This document shows positions 16,162 through 21,271 of a DNA stretch of 28,238 nt, one piece after another; the first letter of the stretch is position 1; the number at the start of each line of letters is the position of its first letter. Origin of the DNA: a virus; IMG/VR virus record IMGVR_UViG_3300041585_000076, positions 1 through 28,238 of that record, one strand, 5' to 3'. The notes under the pieces are model-generated. The model made no database searches and was not told the DNA's origin. It was given only the letters and a program-made list of their open reading frames with translations. Both the position numbers and the translations under genes were made by a program.

Positions 16162-16188
16162 ATTATACTATATAAATATTCTAGTCAA
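16162..16188 (-). promoter_or_regulatory. Promoter at the SGNH gene end for a leaderless gene
   Basis: The minus strand has TTGACT (16188-16183, overlapping the stop of the upstream gene), 15 bases, then TATAAT (16167-16162), 6 bases before ATG 16155. Confidence 0.5.
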
Positions 16189-16846
16189 CTGCAATATCAC
16201 TAAGCTTTGTAGAAAATAAATTCCATATCTTTGCCATATACTCAGGTTTTAATCCATCTACTGGATGAGGAGCATCTTTATGTGTCATAGACGGAGTTAG
16301 CTCAAGAACTTCTAATGCATTTAGTATATCTTGTTGAGTAATAATTATTTCAAATCCCGCTTTTTTTGAATATTTGTGCAATGCAGCTAAAAACTCTCTA
16401 TTCTGATCTATTCTCTGCTCTACAGTGTAGTATGGACTAATCCCTTCATGCTTTAGCAGCATCTCAGTAAACTGAGGTAGTGGCTCTATAACTACAACAC
16501 GAGAATTAGGAAAGTTTAATTTAATATTATCGATAAAGCTTTTTACTGTAGCATCTGCATTTTTATATTTAGGCAAAAATGTTCTAGTGTCTACATATCC
16601 CATCCATAAAGCTAAAACCCCATCATCTTTAATTATTGAAAATGGTTGTGGACTATGGTTGACTGTTCTAGCAATTTCAACACCAGAAGAAATTTCATCT
16701 TCTTCTTGCATTTGCTCAATGCTAAACCCATGCATTTTTTTAGCAGCTTTAGGCCATGGCACAAAAGTTACTTCATGTTTTTCTGGATAGTAATGTTCTA
16801 TTGCCCTAGACAAATGACAATCGCTAATCATATAAACATTTTTCAT
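16181..16846 (-). CDS. SGNH/GDSL-like hydrolase family protein
   Basis: 221 residues from ATG 16846. This start comes one base after the TAA of the upstream micro-ORF (TAAAATG), so translation is probably coupled; a GTG at 16882 is less likely. The start KNVYMISDCHLSRAI resembles block I of SGNH proteins, but the usual G-D-S-H reads S-D-C-H, so the nucleophile would be Cys10 if active. ALWMGYVDTRTF and the C-terminal DAPHP (D191, H194) stand where the N block and the DxxH block are expected. Family members are esterases or acetylases on sugars and lipids; some phage copies may be inactive binders. Substrate unknown. Confidence 0.65.
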   Translation of the reverse strand: MKNVYMISDCHLSRAIEHYYPEKHEVTFVPWPKAAKKMHGFSIEQMQEEDEISSGVEIARTVNHSPQPFSIIKDDGVLALWMGYVDTRTFLPKYKNADATVKSFIDNIKLNFPNSRVVVIEPLPQFTEMLLKHEGISPYYTVEQRIDQNREFLAALHKYSKKAGFEIIITQQDILNALEVLELTPSMTHKDAPHPVDGLKPEYMAKIWNLFSTKLSDIAVD

Positions 16847-16847
16847 T

Positions 16848-16961
16848 TTATTCTGTTTCATGTGTTGCAGGTACTGAAACACCTAGAAAAGAACTGCGTA
16901 AAAGCTTTGACGCAAAAGTAATTCCAGATCCCGCTGGGGAGGATATAAATTTTTTGCTCAT
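16848..16961 (-). CDS. Micro-ORF resembling a sulfotransferase P-loop start
   Basis: 37 residues: MSKKFISSPAGSGITFASKL, then LRSSFLGVSVPATHETE and TAA. FISSPAGSGITFASKLLR looks like the first strand and phosphate loop of a sulfotransferase/P-loop protein, but nothing of the rest follows in frame. It may be a remnant of a truncated gene, or a short peptide that couples translation to the SGNH gene one base downstream. The start is leaderless by position: TGC-TATAAT ends 6 bases before the ATG. Confidence 0.5.
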   Translation of the reverse strand: MSKKFISSPAGSGITFASKLLRSSFLGVSVPATHETE

Positions 16962-16967
16962 ATGTTT

Positions 16968-16976
16968 ATTATAGCA
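16968..16976 (-). promoter_or_regulatory. Extended -10 promoter for a leaderless micro-ORF
   Basis: TGC-TATAAT on the minus strand, 6 bases before ATG 16961; it lies between the tRNA-Ile 3' end and the micro-ORF. Confidence 0.5.
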
Positions 16977-16987
16977 TTTTTAATTTG

Positions 16988-17062
16988 TAGGAGTACTTGG
17001 ATTTGAACCAAGGATATTTTGTATATAAGACAAATGCTTTCACCAGACTAAGCTACACTCCC
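16988..17062 (-). tRNA. tRNA-Ile (anticodon UAU)
   Basis: 75 bases with all four arms: acceptor GGGAGTG/TACTCCT (G-U at both ends), D stem GCTT/AAGC, anticodon stem TTTGT/ACAAA with loop CTTATAT (anticodon TAT), T stem CTTGG/CCAAG with TTCAAAT. The discriminator is A and CCA is not encoded. It reads AUA, a codon that this AT-rich genome uses often. Bacteria usually read AUA with a lysidine-modified CAU tRNA, so a direct UAU tRNA may relieve a host shortage. Confidence 0.9.
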
Positions 17063-17067
17063 TTAAT

Positions 17068-17169
17068 TTAGGAGTTATGTATTCGTATATGATTATTATA
17101 TGTAATGTAGGCAAAAGAAGATTTTACTTGGACTTCCCGCCCACAAATATCACACACAATTACTCGCAT
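17068..17169 (-). CDS. C2H2 zinc-finger-like micro-protein
   Basis: 33 residues: MRVIVCDICGREVQVKSSFA, then YITYNNHIRIHNS. CDIC followed by HIRIH after 17 residues is a C2H2-type zinc finger arrangement with a slightly long spacer. No SD; TGC-TACAAT ends 6 bases before the ATG, so a leaderless start. It lies 5 bases upstream of the tRNA-Ile gene and may share its transcript. A DNA-binding regulator is possible. Confidence 0.55.
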   Translation of the reverse strand: MRVIVCDICGREVQVKSSFAYITYNNHIRIHNS

Positions 17170-17175
17170 ATTAAA

Positions 17176-17184
17176 ATTGTAGCA
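17176..17184 (-). promoter_or_regulatory. Extended -10 promoter of the minus-strand micro-operon
   Basis: TGC-TACAAT on the minus strand, 6 bases before ATG 17169. It is likely the first promoter of the 15909-17169 group, including tRNA-Ile. Confidence 0.5.
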
Positions 17185-17223
17185 CAGATAATCCTAGTTG
17201 ACTAGTATTTGAGATTTTATAAA

Positions 17224-17254
17224 ATGTTAATAAATTTTTAACATGTATGATACA
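17224..17254. promoter_or_regulatory. Palindromes in the divergent intergenic region
   Basis: ATGTTAA-N7-TTAACAT (17224-17244) is followed by the palindrome TGTATgATACA (17244-17254). They lie between the minus-strand micro-operon and the first promoter of the right arm, a typical place for an operator. No protein can be named. Confidence 0.4.
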
Positions 17255-17306
17255 GTATCTAAAAATGAATTTTATTTTTACATAGTCCGCACATACTGAG
17301 CGTGAG

Positions 17307-17322
17307 TGTGATGTACTTCACA
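17307..17322. promoter_or_regulatory. Crp/GlxR-type box
   Basis: TGTGATGTACTTCACA matches TGTGA-N6-TCACA perfectly and the actinobacterial GlxR form TGTGAnnTAnnTCACA. The centre is 72.5 bases before the -10 of the promoter at 17371. Confidence 0.55.
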
Positions 17323-17370
17323 AAGATATTTTTTAATTTGTCCCTAATGTCCGAATTTAAACTTGTTATT

Positions 17371-17392
17371 TGTCAGACCCCCCTGCTAGTAT
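17371..17392 (+). promoter_or_regulatory. TGTCAG-N10-TAGTAT promoter
   Basis: First of the family. The -10 is a weak TAGTAT. The leader ends ACAGAAAGAAG before ATG 17441. Confidence 0.6.
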
Positions 17393-17440
17393 TATAGTAT
17401 AAGTTAAATTAACTTAGATTAACAGAAAGAAGAACAGATA

Positions 17441-17608
17441 ATGACTATCACATACTCAATTTGGCAAGGCTCACGCTTACTAAGCGTAGATAATGTCGCT
17501 ACAGAAATTAAGGCAATAGATACACTAATCTCATCACTCAACGCTAGCGACTTAGGCAAGATAAAGAAATTTCACGCTAACGTTATGACTCTTAAGGTAG
17601 GTAAATAA
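17441..17608 (+). CDS. 55-residue hypothetical, copy 1 of a duplicated gene
   Basis: MTITYSIWQGSRLLSVDNVA, then TEIKAID... and NASDLGKIKKFHANV. It is nearly the same as the gene at 18047-18214: the first two thirds match base for base except a few positions, while the middle (TLISS versus HLINS) and last eight residues differ. Not recognised as a family. SD AAAGAAG. The stop abuts the next ATG. Confidence 0.7.
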   Translation: MTITYSIWQGSRLLSVDNVATEIKAIDTLISSLNASDLGKIKKFHANVMTLKVGK

Positions 17609-17791
17609 ATGATTATTTATGCAATAGCAGACAGTGCTTATTCAGAGCCAGATTATTATTTTACAACAGAAGAAAAGGCAAGAACTTTTATCGCTGATGA
17701 GATTACTAAAGAAAATTCTTACAATTTAGAAAACGGTACTGAGTTTACAAATGCGCAAGATTATTATATAAAAGTAACAGAGGTACAATAA
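17609..17791 (+). CDS. Small hypothetical protein
   Basis: 60 residues: MIIYAIADSAYSEPDYYFTT, EEKARTFIADEI, then YYIKVTEVQ. The alternating pattern (beta strand, helix EEKARTFIADEI, beta strand) suggests a small alpha/beta fold. Its ATG follows the preceding stop without a gap. Function unknown. Confidence 0.65.
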   Translation: MIIYAIADSAYSEPDYYFTTEEKARTFIADEITKENSYNLENGTEFTNAQDYYIKVTEVQ

Positions 17792-17950
17792 ATGAATCAA
17801 CTTACAGAAACTTTATTTTCTACTATTGTTCACGATTATCATAACGGCGGTATTAAGTCATCTTATGGTTTAGATACTTATACCCGCAAGGAGATCCTCT
17901 CCTATCTTATCCGCTCTATGGGTTGTGAGTGTATTAACTGTCTAGTGTGA
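17792..17950 (+). CDS. Small hypothetical protein with C-terminal cysteines
   Basis: 52 residues ending RSMGCECINCLV; the cysteine trio may bind metal. Starts directly after the previous stop. Its stop codon overlaps the Crp-type box at 17946-17961, so operator and coding sequence share bases. Confidence 0.6.
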   Translation: MNQLTETLFSTIVHDYHNGGIKSSYGLDTYTRKEILSYLIRSMGCECINCLV

Positions 17951-17961
17951 TACAACTCACA
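17946..17961. promoter_or_regulatory. Crp/GlxR-type box
   Basis: TGTGATACAACTCACA, perfect half-sites; centre 52.5 bases before the -10 at 18006. Confidence 0.55.
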
Positions 17962-17989
17962 CCCTAACCCTAGGGCGTGTTGCTATAAA

Positions 17990-18011
17990 TGTCAGTGCTA
18001 TGCGCTATAAT
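17990..18011 (+). promoter_or_regulatory. TGTCAG-N10-TATAAT promoter
   Basis: Perfect -10. The leader has AACGAAAGAAG before ATG 18047. Confidence 0.7.
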
Positions 18012-18046
18012 TCCTACTATAACTACTAACGAAAGAAGAACAGATA

Positions 18047-18214
18047 ATGACTATCAAATACTCAATTTGGCAAGGCTCACGCTTACTAAGCGTAGATAAT
18101 GTCGCTACAGAAATTAAAGCGATTGACCATTTAATAAATTCGCTAAACGCTAGCGACTTAGGCAAGATAAAGAAATTTCACGCTAACATTTCAGACATAA
18201 AGGTGACCAACTAA
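18047..18214 (+). CDS. 55-residue hypothetical, copy 2 of a duplicated gene
   Basis: Second copy of the 17441 gene (MTIKYSIWQGSRLLSVDNVA). The duplication spans the SD and leader as well, which shows it copied a promoter-proximal unit. Divergence is concentrated at the C-terminus (ISDIKVTN). Function unknown. Confidence 0.7.
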   Translation: MTIKYSIWQGSRLLSVDNVATEIKAIDHLINSLNASDLGKIKKFHANISDIKVTN

Positions 18215-18396
18215 TGATGACCGTATGGGACACTATTCAAGAAGATGTAAAAGACCAATACGCTTACCTCAATGAGGTAGATGAGGAAGAAGATAGTGAT
18301 GAAGATGACATTTTTAATTTTTCTAAGGCTATCGAGATAGACCATCTCACAGACGAACAACTAGATGAAATTGCTACTATGCTAGGGGTTAAATAA
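18214..18396 (+). CDS. Acidic small protein
   Basis: 60 residues, with NEVDEEEDSDEDDIF in the centre and HLTDEQLDEIATMLGVK at the end. TAATG junction with the previous gene; ATG 18217 could also serve. Very acidic small phage proteins often mimic DNA or bind host enzymes; here that is only a possibility. Confidence 0.65.
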   Translation: MMTVWDTIQEDVKDQYAYLNEVDEEEDSDEDDIFNFSKAIEIDHLTDEQLDEIATMLGVK

Positions 18397-18504
18397 ATGA
18401 AAGAATTTATCATAGCCCTACTAACCTTACAATTATTGAATGCTATTTTTCTAGTGCCTTTAATACTATGGGTAATTAAACAAAATAAGAAATTGGGCAA
18501 CTAA
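18397..18504 (+). CDS. Small membrane protein
   Basis: 35 residues: one long hydrophobic segment (FIIALLTLQLLNAIFLVPLI) followed by a basic tail IKQNKKLGN. Starts right after the previous stop; the stop overlaps the next ATG (TAATG). Function unknown. Confidence 0.55.
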   Translation: MKEFIIALLTLQLLNAIFLVPLILWVIKQNKKLGN

Positions 18505-18623
18505 TGAACAGACTACTTACTAGCCTAGTACAAATAGCCCTTGCTATTCCCGCCCTATACCTAGGGCGTATGATGTGGCGCGAGATCGTAGCCGATTTTA
18601 GAGAGTGGGATAAATCACACTAG
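18504..18623 (+). CDS. Small amphipathic/membrane protein
   Basis: 39 residues: MNRLLTSLVQIALAIPALYL, GRMMWREIVADFREWDKSH. One hydrophobic segment then a charged helix. Last gene before the first full intergenic module. Confidence 0.55.
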   Translation: MNRLLTSLVQIALAIPALYLGRMMWREIVADFREWDKSH

Positions 18624-18627
18624 CCCT

Positions 18628-18722
18628 ACGGCGTGTCGACTTGACAAGTCGGCAAGCTCCCCCACACTTGGTACGGGGTCGGGCGTGTCGTTAAGAGTGT
18701 GAGATTAATCACCCTGGAATTT
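18628..18722. repeat. Intergenic GC-rich element, copy 1
   Basis: 95 bases, nearly identical to 19470-19564. Parts: the palindrome CGACTTG-A-CAAGTCG (18637-18651), a CCCC...GGGG arm pair (about 18660-18678), GGTCGGGCGTGTCGTTAAGA, the box TGTGAGATTAATCACC and CTGGAATTT. The last 48 bases (18675-18722) recur in all four copies. The element is GC-rich in an AT-rich genome and is found only between genes of the right arm. Confidence 0.8.
18698..18713. promoter_or_regulatory. Crp/GlxR-type box inside element copy 1
   Basis: TGTGAGATTAATCACC, one mismatch in the second half-site; centre 98.5 bases before the -10 at 18804. Confidence 0.5.
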
Positions 18723-18737
18723 GTGAGTAATCTCACA
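18722..18737. promoter_or_regulatory. Second Crp/GlxR-type box
   Basis: TGTGAGTAATCTCACA, perfect; starts 24 bases after the first box; centre 74.5 bases before the -10. Confidence 0.55.
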
Positions 18738-18787
18738 CGCAATTTACACGCTCCACATAATGAGATTATTTTGCTAGGATTGGATAA

Positions 18788-18809
18788 TGTCAGACCCTTC
18801 TGGTATTCT
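18788..18809 (+). promoter_or_regulatory. TGTCAG-N10-TATTCT promoter
   Basis: The -10 is TATTCT. The leader contains AAAGTTAAAGTTTAACTT, a partial dyad, then AAAGAAAGG before ATG 18856. Confidence 0.6.
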
Positions 18810-18855
18810 TACAGTATAAGAAAAGTTAAAGTTTAACTTAAAGAAAGGTTATCAA

Positions 18856-19035
18856 ATGATAATACTAAAAATAAATAAGTGCTTAGAGCACACACCTAAT
18901 GAGAGCGCTATCTCATTCTATCAAGATACAGAATACACATTCTGTGAAGTTTGCGAAATTAACATTGAGCAATTCTGGATTTTTGATGATGAGGATAGAC
19001 TTCCTTTTGCTACAGGTTGGCAGGTATCTAACTAA
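18856..19035 (+). CDS. Small hypothetical with CxxC
   Basis: 59 residues; YTFCEVCEINIEQFWIFDDE in the middle gives one CxxC, and KCLEHTPNES upstream may supply Cys/His ligands. Not recognised. TAATG junction with the next gene. Confidence 0.65.
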   Translation: MIILKINKCLEHTPNESAISFYQDTEYTFCEVCEINIEQFWIFDDEDRLPFATGWQVSN

Positions 19036-19154
19036 TGTTTAGTCAATGCTTAAAGTGTGGTTACATAGCAGACCCTCAAGATGTTTGGTGTATGGTTTGC
19101 ACACCTAAGTTTTCACAGCGTATGGTACGCGTTACAGAAAAGGGAAAAAAATAA
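19035..19154 (+). CDS. Zinc-ribbon micro-protein
   Basis: 39 residues with two CxxC pairs: CLKCGY and CMVC, 11 residues apart, then a basic tail (QRMVRVTEKGKK). This is a minimal zinc ribbon; a nucleic-acid role is likely but unproved. Overlaps both neighbours by one base. Confidence 0.6.
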   Translation: MFSQCLKCGYIADPQDVWCMVCTPKFSQRMVRVTEKGKK

Positions 19155-19363
19155 TGGAAGATTTCTACGATGAATTACTTAATGATTGCTATGGAGAAAT
19201 CAAGCTTGGCAATTTAGTTTTCTCCCCCGCTGAAATTATCAAACGCCTTGACCCTATCGCTTATCATCAAGGCTTGTTAGATTTTGAGGACACAATGCGT
19301 GAAAATGTAAGAGAAGAAAAAGACGAAATGATTGCACAACTAAACGAAGAAAAGGAAAATTAA
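19154..19363 (+). CDS. Small hypothetical protein
   Basis: 69 residues: LLNDCYGEIKLGNLVFSPAE, then RLDPIAYHQGLLDFEDTM and a charged helical tail. The phrase 'DPIAYxxGLxDFED' resembles small proteins I have met in other actinophages. Probably soluble. Function unknown. Confidence 0.65.
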   Translation: MEDFYDELLNDCYGEIKLGNLVFSPAEIIKRLDPIAYHQGLLDFEDTMRENVREEKDEMIAQLNEEKEN

Positions 19364-19365
19364 TA

Positions 19366-19467
19366 ATGGAAAACATACAACAGCAATTTGCAAATGCAAT
19401 TCAAACAGATCATCTTACTAAATCAGAATTGGATTTAATAGAAGAGATGTTTAAAGATTTTTCTTAA
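19366..19467 (+). CDS. Helical micro-protein
   Basis: 33 residues: MENIQQQFANAIQTDHLTKS, ELDLIEEMFKDFS. Two short helices; the look of a small helix-turn-helix or adaptor, without a family match. Two bases after the previous stop. Confidence 0.5.
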   Translation: MENIQQQFANAIQTDHLTKSELDLIEEMFKDFS

Positions 19468-19469
19468 AC

Positions 19470-19564
19470 ACGGCGTGTCGACTTGACAAGTCGGCAAGCC
19501 CCCCCACACTTGGTACGGGGTCGGGCGTGTCGTTAAGAGTGTGATATAAAACACCCTGGAATTT
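19470..19564. repeat. Intergenic GC-rich element, copy 2
   Basis: Same length and order as copy 1 (18628-18722). The box inside is altered to TGTGATATAAAACACC. A partial third start of the motif, ACGGCGTGTTGACTTGACAA, follows at 19564. Confidence 0.8.
19540..19555. promoter_or_regulatory. Degenerate Crp/GlxR-type box
   Basis: TGTGATATAAAACACC, two mismatches in the right half-site. Confidence 0.35.
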
Positions 19565-19602
19565 ACGGCGTGTTGACTTGACAAACAAAACGGACATTTT
19601 TG

Positions 19603-19618
19603 TGTGATTAGTATCACA
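19603..19618. promoter_or_regulatory. Crp/GlxR-type box
   Basis: TGTGATTAGTATCACA, perfect half-sites; centre 73.5 bases before the -10 at 19684. It may replace the degenerate box upstream. Confidence 0.55.
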
Positions 19619-19667
19619 CGACTTGAGCGTCTCAATATTTGAAATTACTGGTTAGTAGGTAGATAAA

Positions 19668-19689
19668 TGTCAGCCCTTGAGTGTATAAT
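19668..19689 (+). promoter_or_regulatory. TGTCAG-N10-TATAAT promoter
   Basis: Perfect. The leader has CAACGAAAGAAGG before ATG 19723. Confidence 0.7.
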
Positions 19690-19722
19690 GTCTACTATAA
19701 CAACAACGAAAGAAGGTCAGAA

Positions 19723-19839
19723 ATGAACCTAGACGAATTCCGTCAGCACATTCTCGCTCAGCGCGAGGAAAGCAAGGCTCAAGCCTTGTCAGTCCTATCT
19801 GCTACAATGTCAAAATCAACAACGAAAGAAGGAAAATAA
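19723..19839 (+). CDS. 38-residue protein whose 3' end contains the next promoter
   Basis: MNLDEFRQHILAQREESKAQ, ALSVLSATMSKSTTKEGK. The N-terminal 20 residues form a charged helix. Codons for the rest coincide with TGTCAG-N10-TACAAT and the leader CAACGAAAGAAGG of the next gene, so the C-terminus TTKEGK is a read-through of regulatory DNA. Its own promoter is at 19668. TAATG junction. Confidence 0.55.
   Translation: MNLDEFRQHILAQREESKAQALSVLSATMSKSTTKEGK
19787..19808 (+). promoter_or_regulatory. TGTCAG-N10-TACAAT promoter inside a coding region
   Basis: Lies within the 3' half of 19723-19839; its leader CAACGAAAGAAGG precedes ATG 19839. No Crp-type box nearby. Confidence 0.65.
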
Positions 19840-20039
19840 TGTCAGTAAATATCTATAGTGTAGAAAGCCTATTGGTAGGCAAAATGTATTATTCCAATTC
19901 CGTAAGGGGCGAGATTGTTTCAGCCGAAAAAAATGGTGATGTCTGGTATTCGGGCGCAGACACTTACAAAGTGCAGATAAGCCCTACCAATTCAATTAAA
20001 GACACATACCGATATGTAGCGGTAAAGGTAGGTGACTAA
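19839..20039 (+). CDS. Small beta-rich hypothetical protein
   Basis: 66 residues. YSVESLLVGKMYYSNSVRGE, then SADKxGDVWY-like SAEKNGDVWYSGADTYKVQI and RYVAVKVGD suggest a small beta barrel. Unknown function. SD GAAGG. TAATG junction with the next gene. Confidence 0.65.
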   Translation: MSVNIYSVESLLVGKMYYSNSVRGEIVSAEKNGDVWYSGADTYKVQISPTNSIKDTYRYVAVKVGD

Positions 20040-20197
20040 TGGATACAATTAAATTAAATGAGTGGTATTACACTACCGACCAAAGTTTATACTGTTGCGA
20101 TGAATTTCAGTATGTAAACTATTGCTATGCTCACGATGAAGCGCAGGGGTGCTATTATTGCGAGTCCGATTATTTCAAAAAATGTGAGTGTGATTAA
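20039..20197 (+). CDS. Cys-rich small protein
   Basis: 52 residues with eight cysteines: SLYCCDEF, YVNYCYAHDE, GCYYCESD and KKCECD, plus a His. The arrangement resembles one or two small zinc sites. No family recognised. Followed immediately by the next ATG. Confidence 0.6.
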   Translation: MDTIKLNEWYYTTDQSLYCCDEFQYVNYCYAHDEAQGCYYCESDYFKKCECD

Positions 20198-20341
20198 ATG
20201 GGATTTATTGAAATTTTTCGCCTTGATGAACAAGGTGCTGGCTGGGTAGATTTATCCGAAGCCACCCCCGATGAAATGTTTAACTTAGAACTTGGCTTGC
20301 TTAATGAGGGAGCCTTATTCTCTAGCCCCGAAACTGAATAA
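20198..20341 (+). CDS. Small acidic hypothetical protein
   Basis: 47 residues: MGFIEIFRLDEQGAGWVDLS, EATPDEMFNLELGLLNEGAL. Its TAA runs directly into the TGTCAG promoter at 20343. Confidence 0.6.
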   Translation: MGFIEIFRLDEQGAGWVDLSEATPDEMFNLELGLLNEGALFSSPETE

Positions 20342-20342
20342 A

Positions 20343-20364
20343 TGTCAGTGGCAAGTGCTATAAT
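20343..20364 (+). promoter_or_regulatory. TGTCAG-N10-TATAAT promoter
   Basis: Perfect. It begins two bases after the stop of 20198-20341. The leader is CCAAACGAAAGG before ATG 20393. The ATG within TGTCAG (20342) opens a frame that is not a real gene start. No Crp-type box upstream. Confidence 0.7.
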
Positions 20365-20392
20365 ACTTACTCAACCAAACGAAAGGCAAACT

Positions 20393-20596
20393 ATGTATAA
20401 AGTAACTTCAGCAAATGACGGATTTGCTCCATCTTGGAGCAAAGAATTTGAGAGCGAATACGAAGCGTGGAAATCTTTTTTTAGTTTCATTGACTGGGGT
20501 TTTTCTGACGAATACCGCACAGTCAATTTATCAACACCAACTGGCAAAATGTATACAAAAACTTTTTATCGTAATGGAGAGGTCGTAGTTAAATGA
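20393..20596 (+). CDS. Small hypothetical protein
   Basis: 67 residues from ATG 20393, chosen because ACGAAAGG precedes it and the promoter lies just upstream. MYKVTSANDGFAPSWSKEFE, SEYEAWKSFFSFIDWGF and YTKTFYRNGEVVV suggest a compact alpha/beta domain. ATGA overlap with the next gene. Confidence 0.7.
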   Translation: MYKVTSANDGFAPSWSKEFESEYEAWKSFFSFIDWGFSDEYRTVNLSTPTGKMYTKTFYRNGEVVVK

Positions 20597-20778
20597 TGAC
20601 AAGAAAAGATTATGTTGCAACCGCAGAAATTCTAAACTATGCAAGCAATAAAATTCACCCCGCTTTATTTTCTAAAATGGTTGGAGATTTCGCAACTATG
20701 TTTGCAACGGATAACCCTAGATTTGATGTTACGCGATTTCATACCGCAAGCAATTACAAAATAAAGGTGGGTCAATAA
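20593..20778 (+). CDS. MTRKDYVATAEILN-type small phage protein, copy 1
   Basis: 61 residues. The start MMTRKDYVATAEILNYASNK and the phrase MFATDNPRFDVTRFHTAS match the plan of the gene at 22726-22908 (MMTRKDYVATAEILNKNADE ... FENDNPGFNAERFWEA). Small proteins with this 'TRKDYxxxAEIL ... DNPxFxxxRF' pattern are common in tailed phages; function unknown, mostly helical. Confidence 0.75.
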   Translation: MMTRKDYVATAEILNYASNKIHPALFSKMVGDFATMFATDNPRFDVTRFHTASNYKIKVGQ

Positions 20779-20921
20779 TGATTTTAGAAATGTCAGCAAT
20801 TTATTGCGAAGAGTGTAATGACTCAGCATTTATTATTCAACACGAGGATAAAATAGAAATCTCAGCGTGTTATTGTGCGCAAGATTTACAAAAAATAGCG
20901 GACTGGATAAATGAGCCTTAA
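20778..20921 (+). CDS. Cys-containing small protein
   Basis: 47 residues: AIYCEECNDSAFIIQHEDKI, then ISACYCAQDLQKIADW. CEEC and CYC with a His between could bind zinc. ATG overlaps the previous stop. Confidence 0.6.
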   Translation: MILEMSAIYCEECNDSAFIIQHEDKIEISACYCAQDLQKIADWINEP

Positions 20922-21030
20922 AGAAAAAATAAAACGAATACAGGAGCTGCGGAGATCAAATGCCGCGACTCCTGTTCGTAATAAAAAAAAATACACAAGA
21001 AAAATAAAGCATAAAAATAAACACGACTGA
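20911..21030 (+). CDS. Very basic micro-protein
   Basis: 39 residues, mostly Lys/Arg (KEKIKRIQELRRSN, then NKKKYTRKIKHKNKHD). It overlaps the previous gene by 11 bases in another frame and has no SD of note. Charge suggests binding to DNA or RNA. Confidence 0.45.
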   Translation: MSLKEKIKRIQELRRSNAATPVRNKKKYTRKIKHKNKHD

Positions 21031-21042
21031 ATAAATATGCAG

Positions 21043-21107
21043 CCCCCCACACTTGCTGCGGGGTCGGGCGTGTCGTTAAGAGTGTGAGATTAATCACCCT
21101 GGAATTT
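21043..21107. repeat. Intergenic GC-rich element, copy 3
   Basis: CCCC...TGCGGGG arms, GGTCGGGCGTGTCGTTAAGA, box and CTGGAATTT, without the CGACTTG palindrome. ACGGCGTGTCG follows. Confidence 0.75.
21083..21098. promoter_or_regulatory. Crp/GlxR-type box inside element copy 3
   Basis: TGTGAGATTAATCACC; centre 52.5 bases before the -10 at 21143. Confidence 0.5.
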
Positions 21108-21126
21108 ACGGCGTGTCGTAGATAAA

Positions 21127-21148
21127 TGTCAGTCCCCTGTGGTATTAT
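21127..21148 (+). promoter_or_regulatory. TGTCAG-N10-TATTAT promoter
   Basis: The leader is CCAAACGAAAGG before ATG 21179. Confidence 0.65.
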
Positions 21149-21178
21149 TTCATTATCAACCAAACGAAAGGCAAACTT

Positions 21179-21271
21179 ATGAACAATTGTGGCTCTTGTG
21201 GTGAAGTTACTTCACAATTTATTACTGATGACGGCGAATATTATTATCCAATGTGTGGGGAGTGCTATTAA
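21179..21271 (+). CDS. Zinc-ribbon micro-protein upstream of GP88
   Basis: 30 residues: MNNCGSCGEVTSQFITDDGE, YYYPMCGECY. Two CxxC pairs 17 residues apart form a minimal zinc ribbon. TAATG junction puts it in the same unit as the GP88 gene. Confidence 0.6.
   Translation: MNNCGSCGEVTSQFITDDGEYYYPMCGECY

Noticed and set aside
16847-16882. GTG start at 16882 for the SGNH gene
   Set aside because: It has no SD and the added residues overlap a plausible micro-ORF; the ATG at 16846 fits the family start and coupling.
18637-18651. TTGACA in the CGACTTGACAAG palindromes as a -35 box
   Set aside because: No TATAAT-like hexamer lies 16-18 bases downstream in the copies; the gene-proximal promoters are explained by TGTCAG-N10.
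20342-20392. Starts of the type MSVASAI... at 20342, 23470 and 25926
   Set aside because: The ATG is part of the promoter element aTGTCAG; transcription would begin after it, and better starts with leader and SD (or at the transcription start) lie downstream.
21253-21270. GP88 start at 21253
   Set aside because: That ATG is inside the preceding zinc-ribbon gene; the ATG at 21271 makes the common TAATG junction and gives the usual family start.
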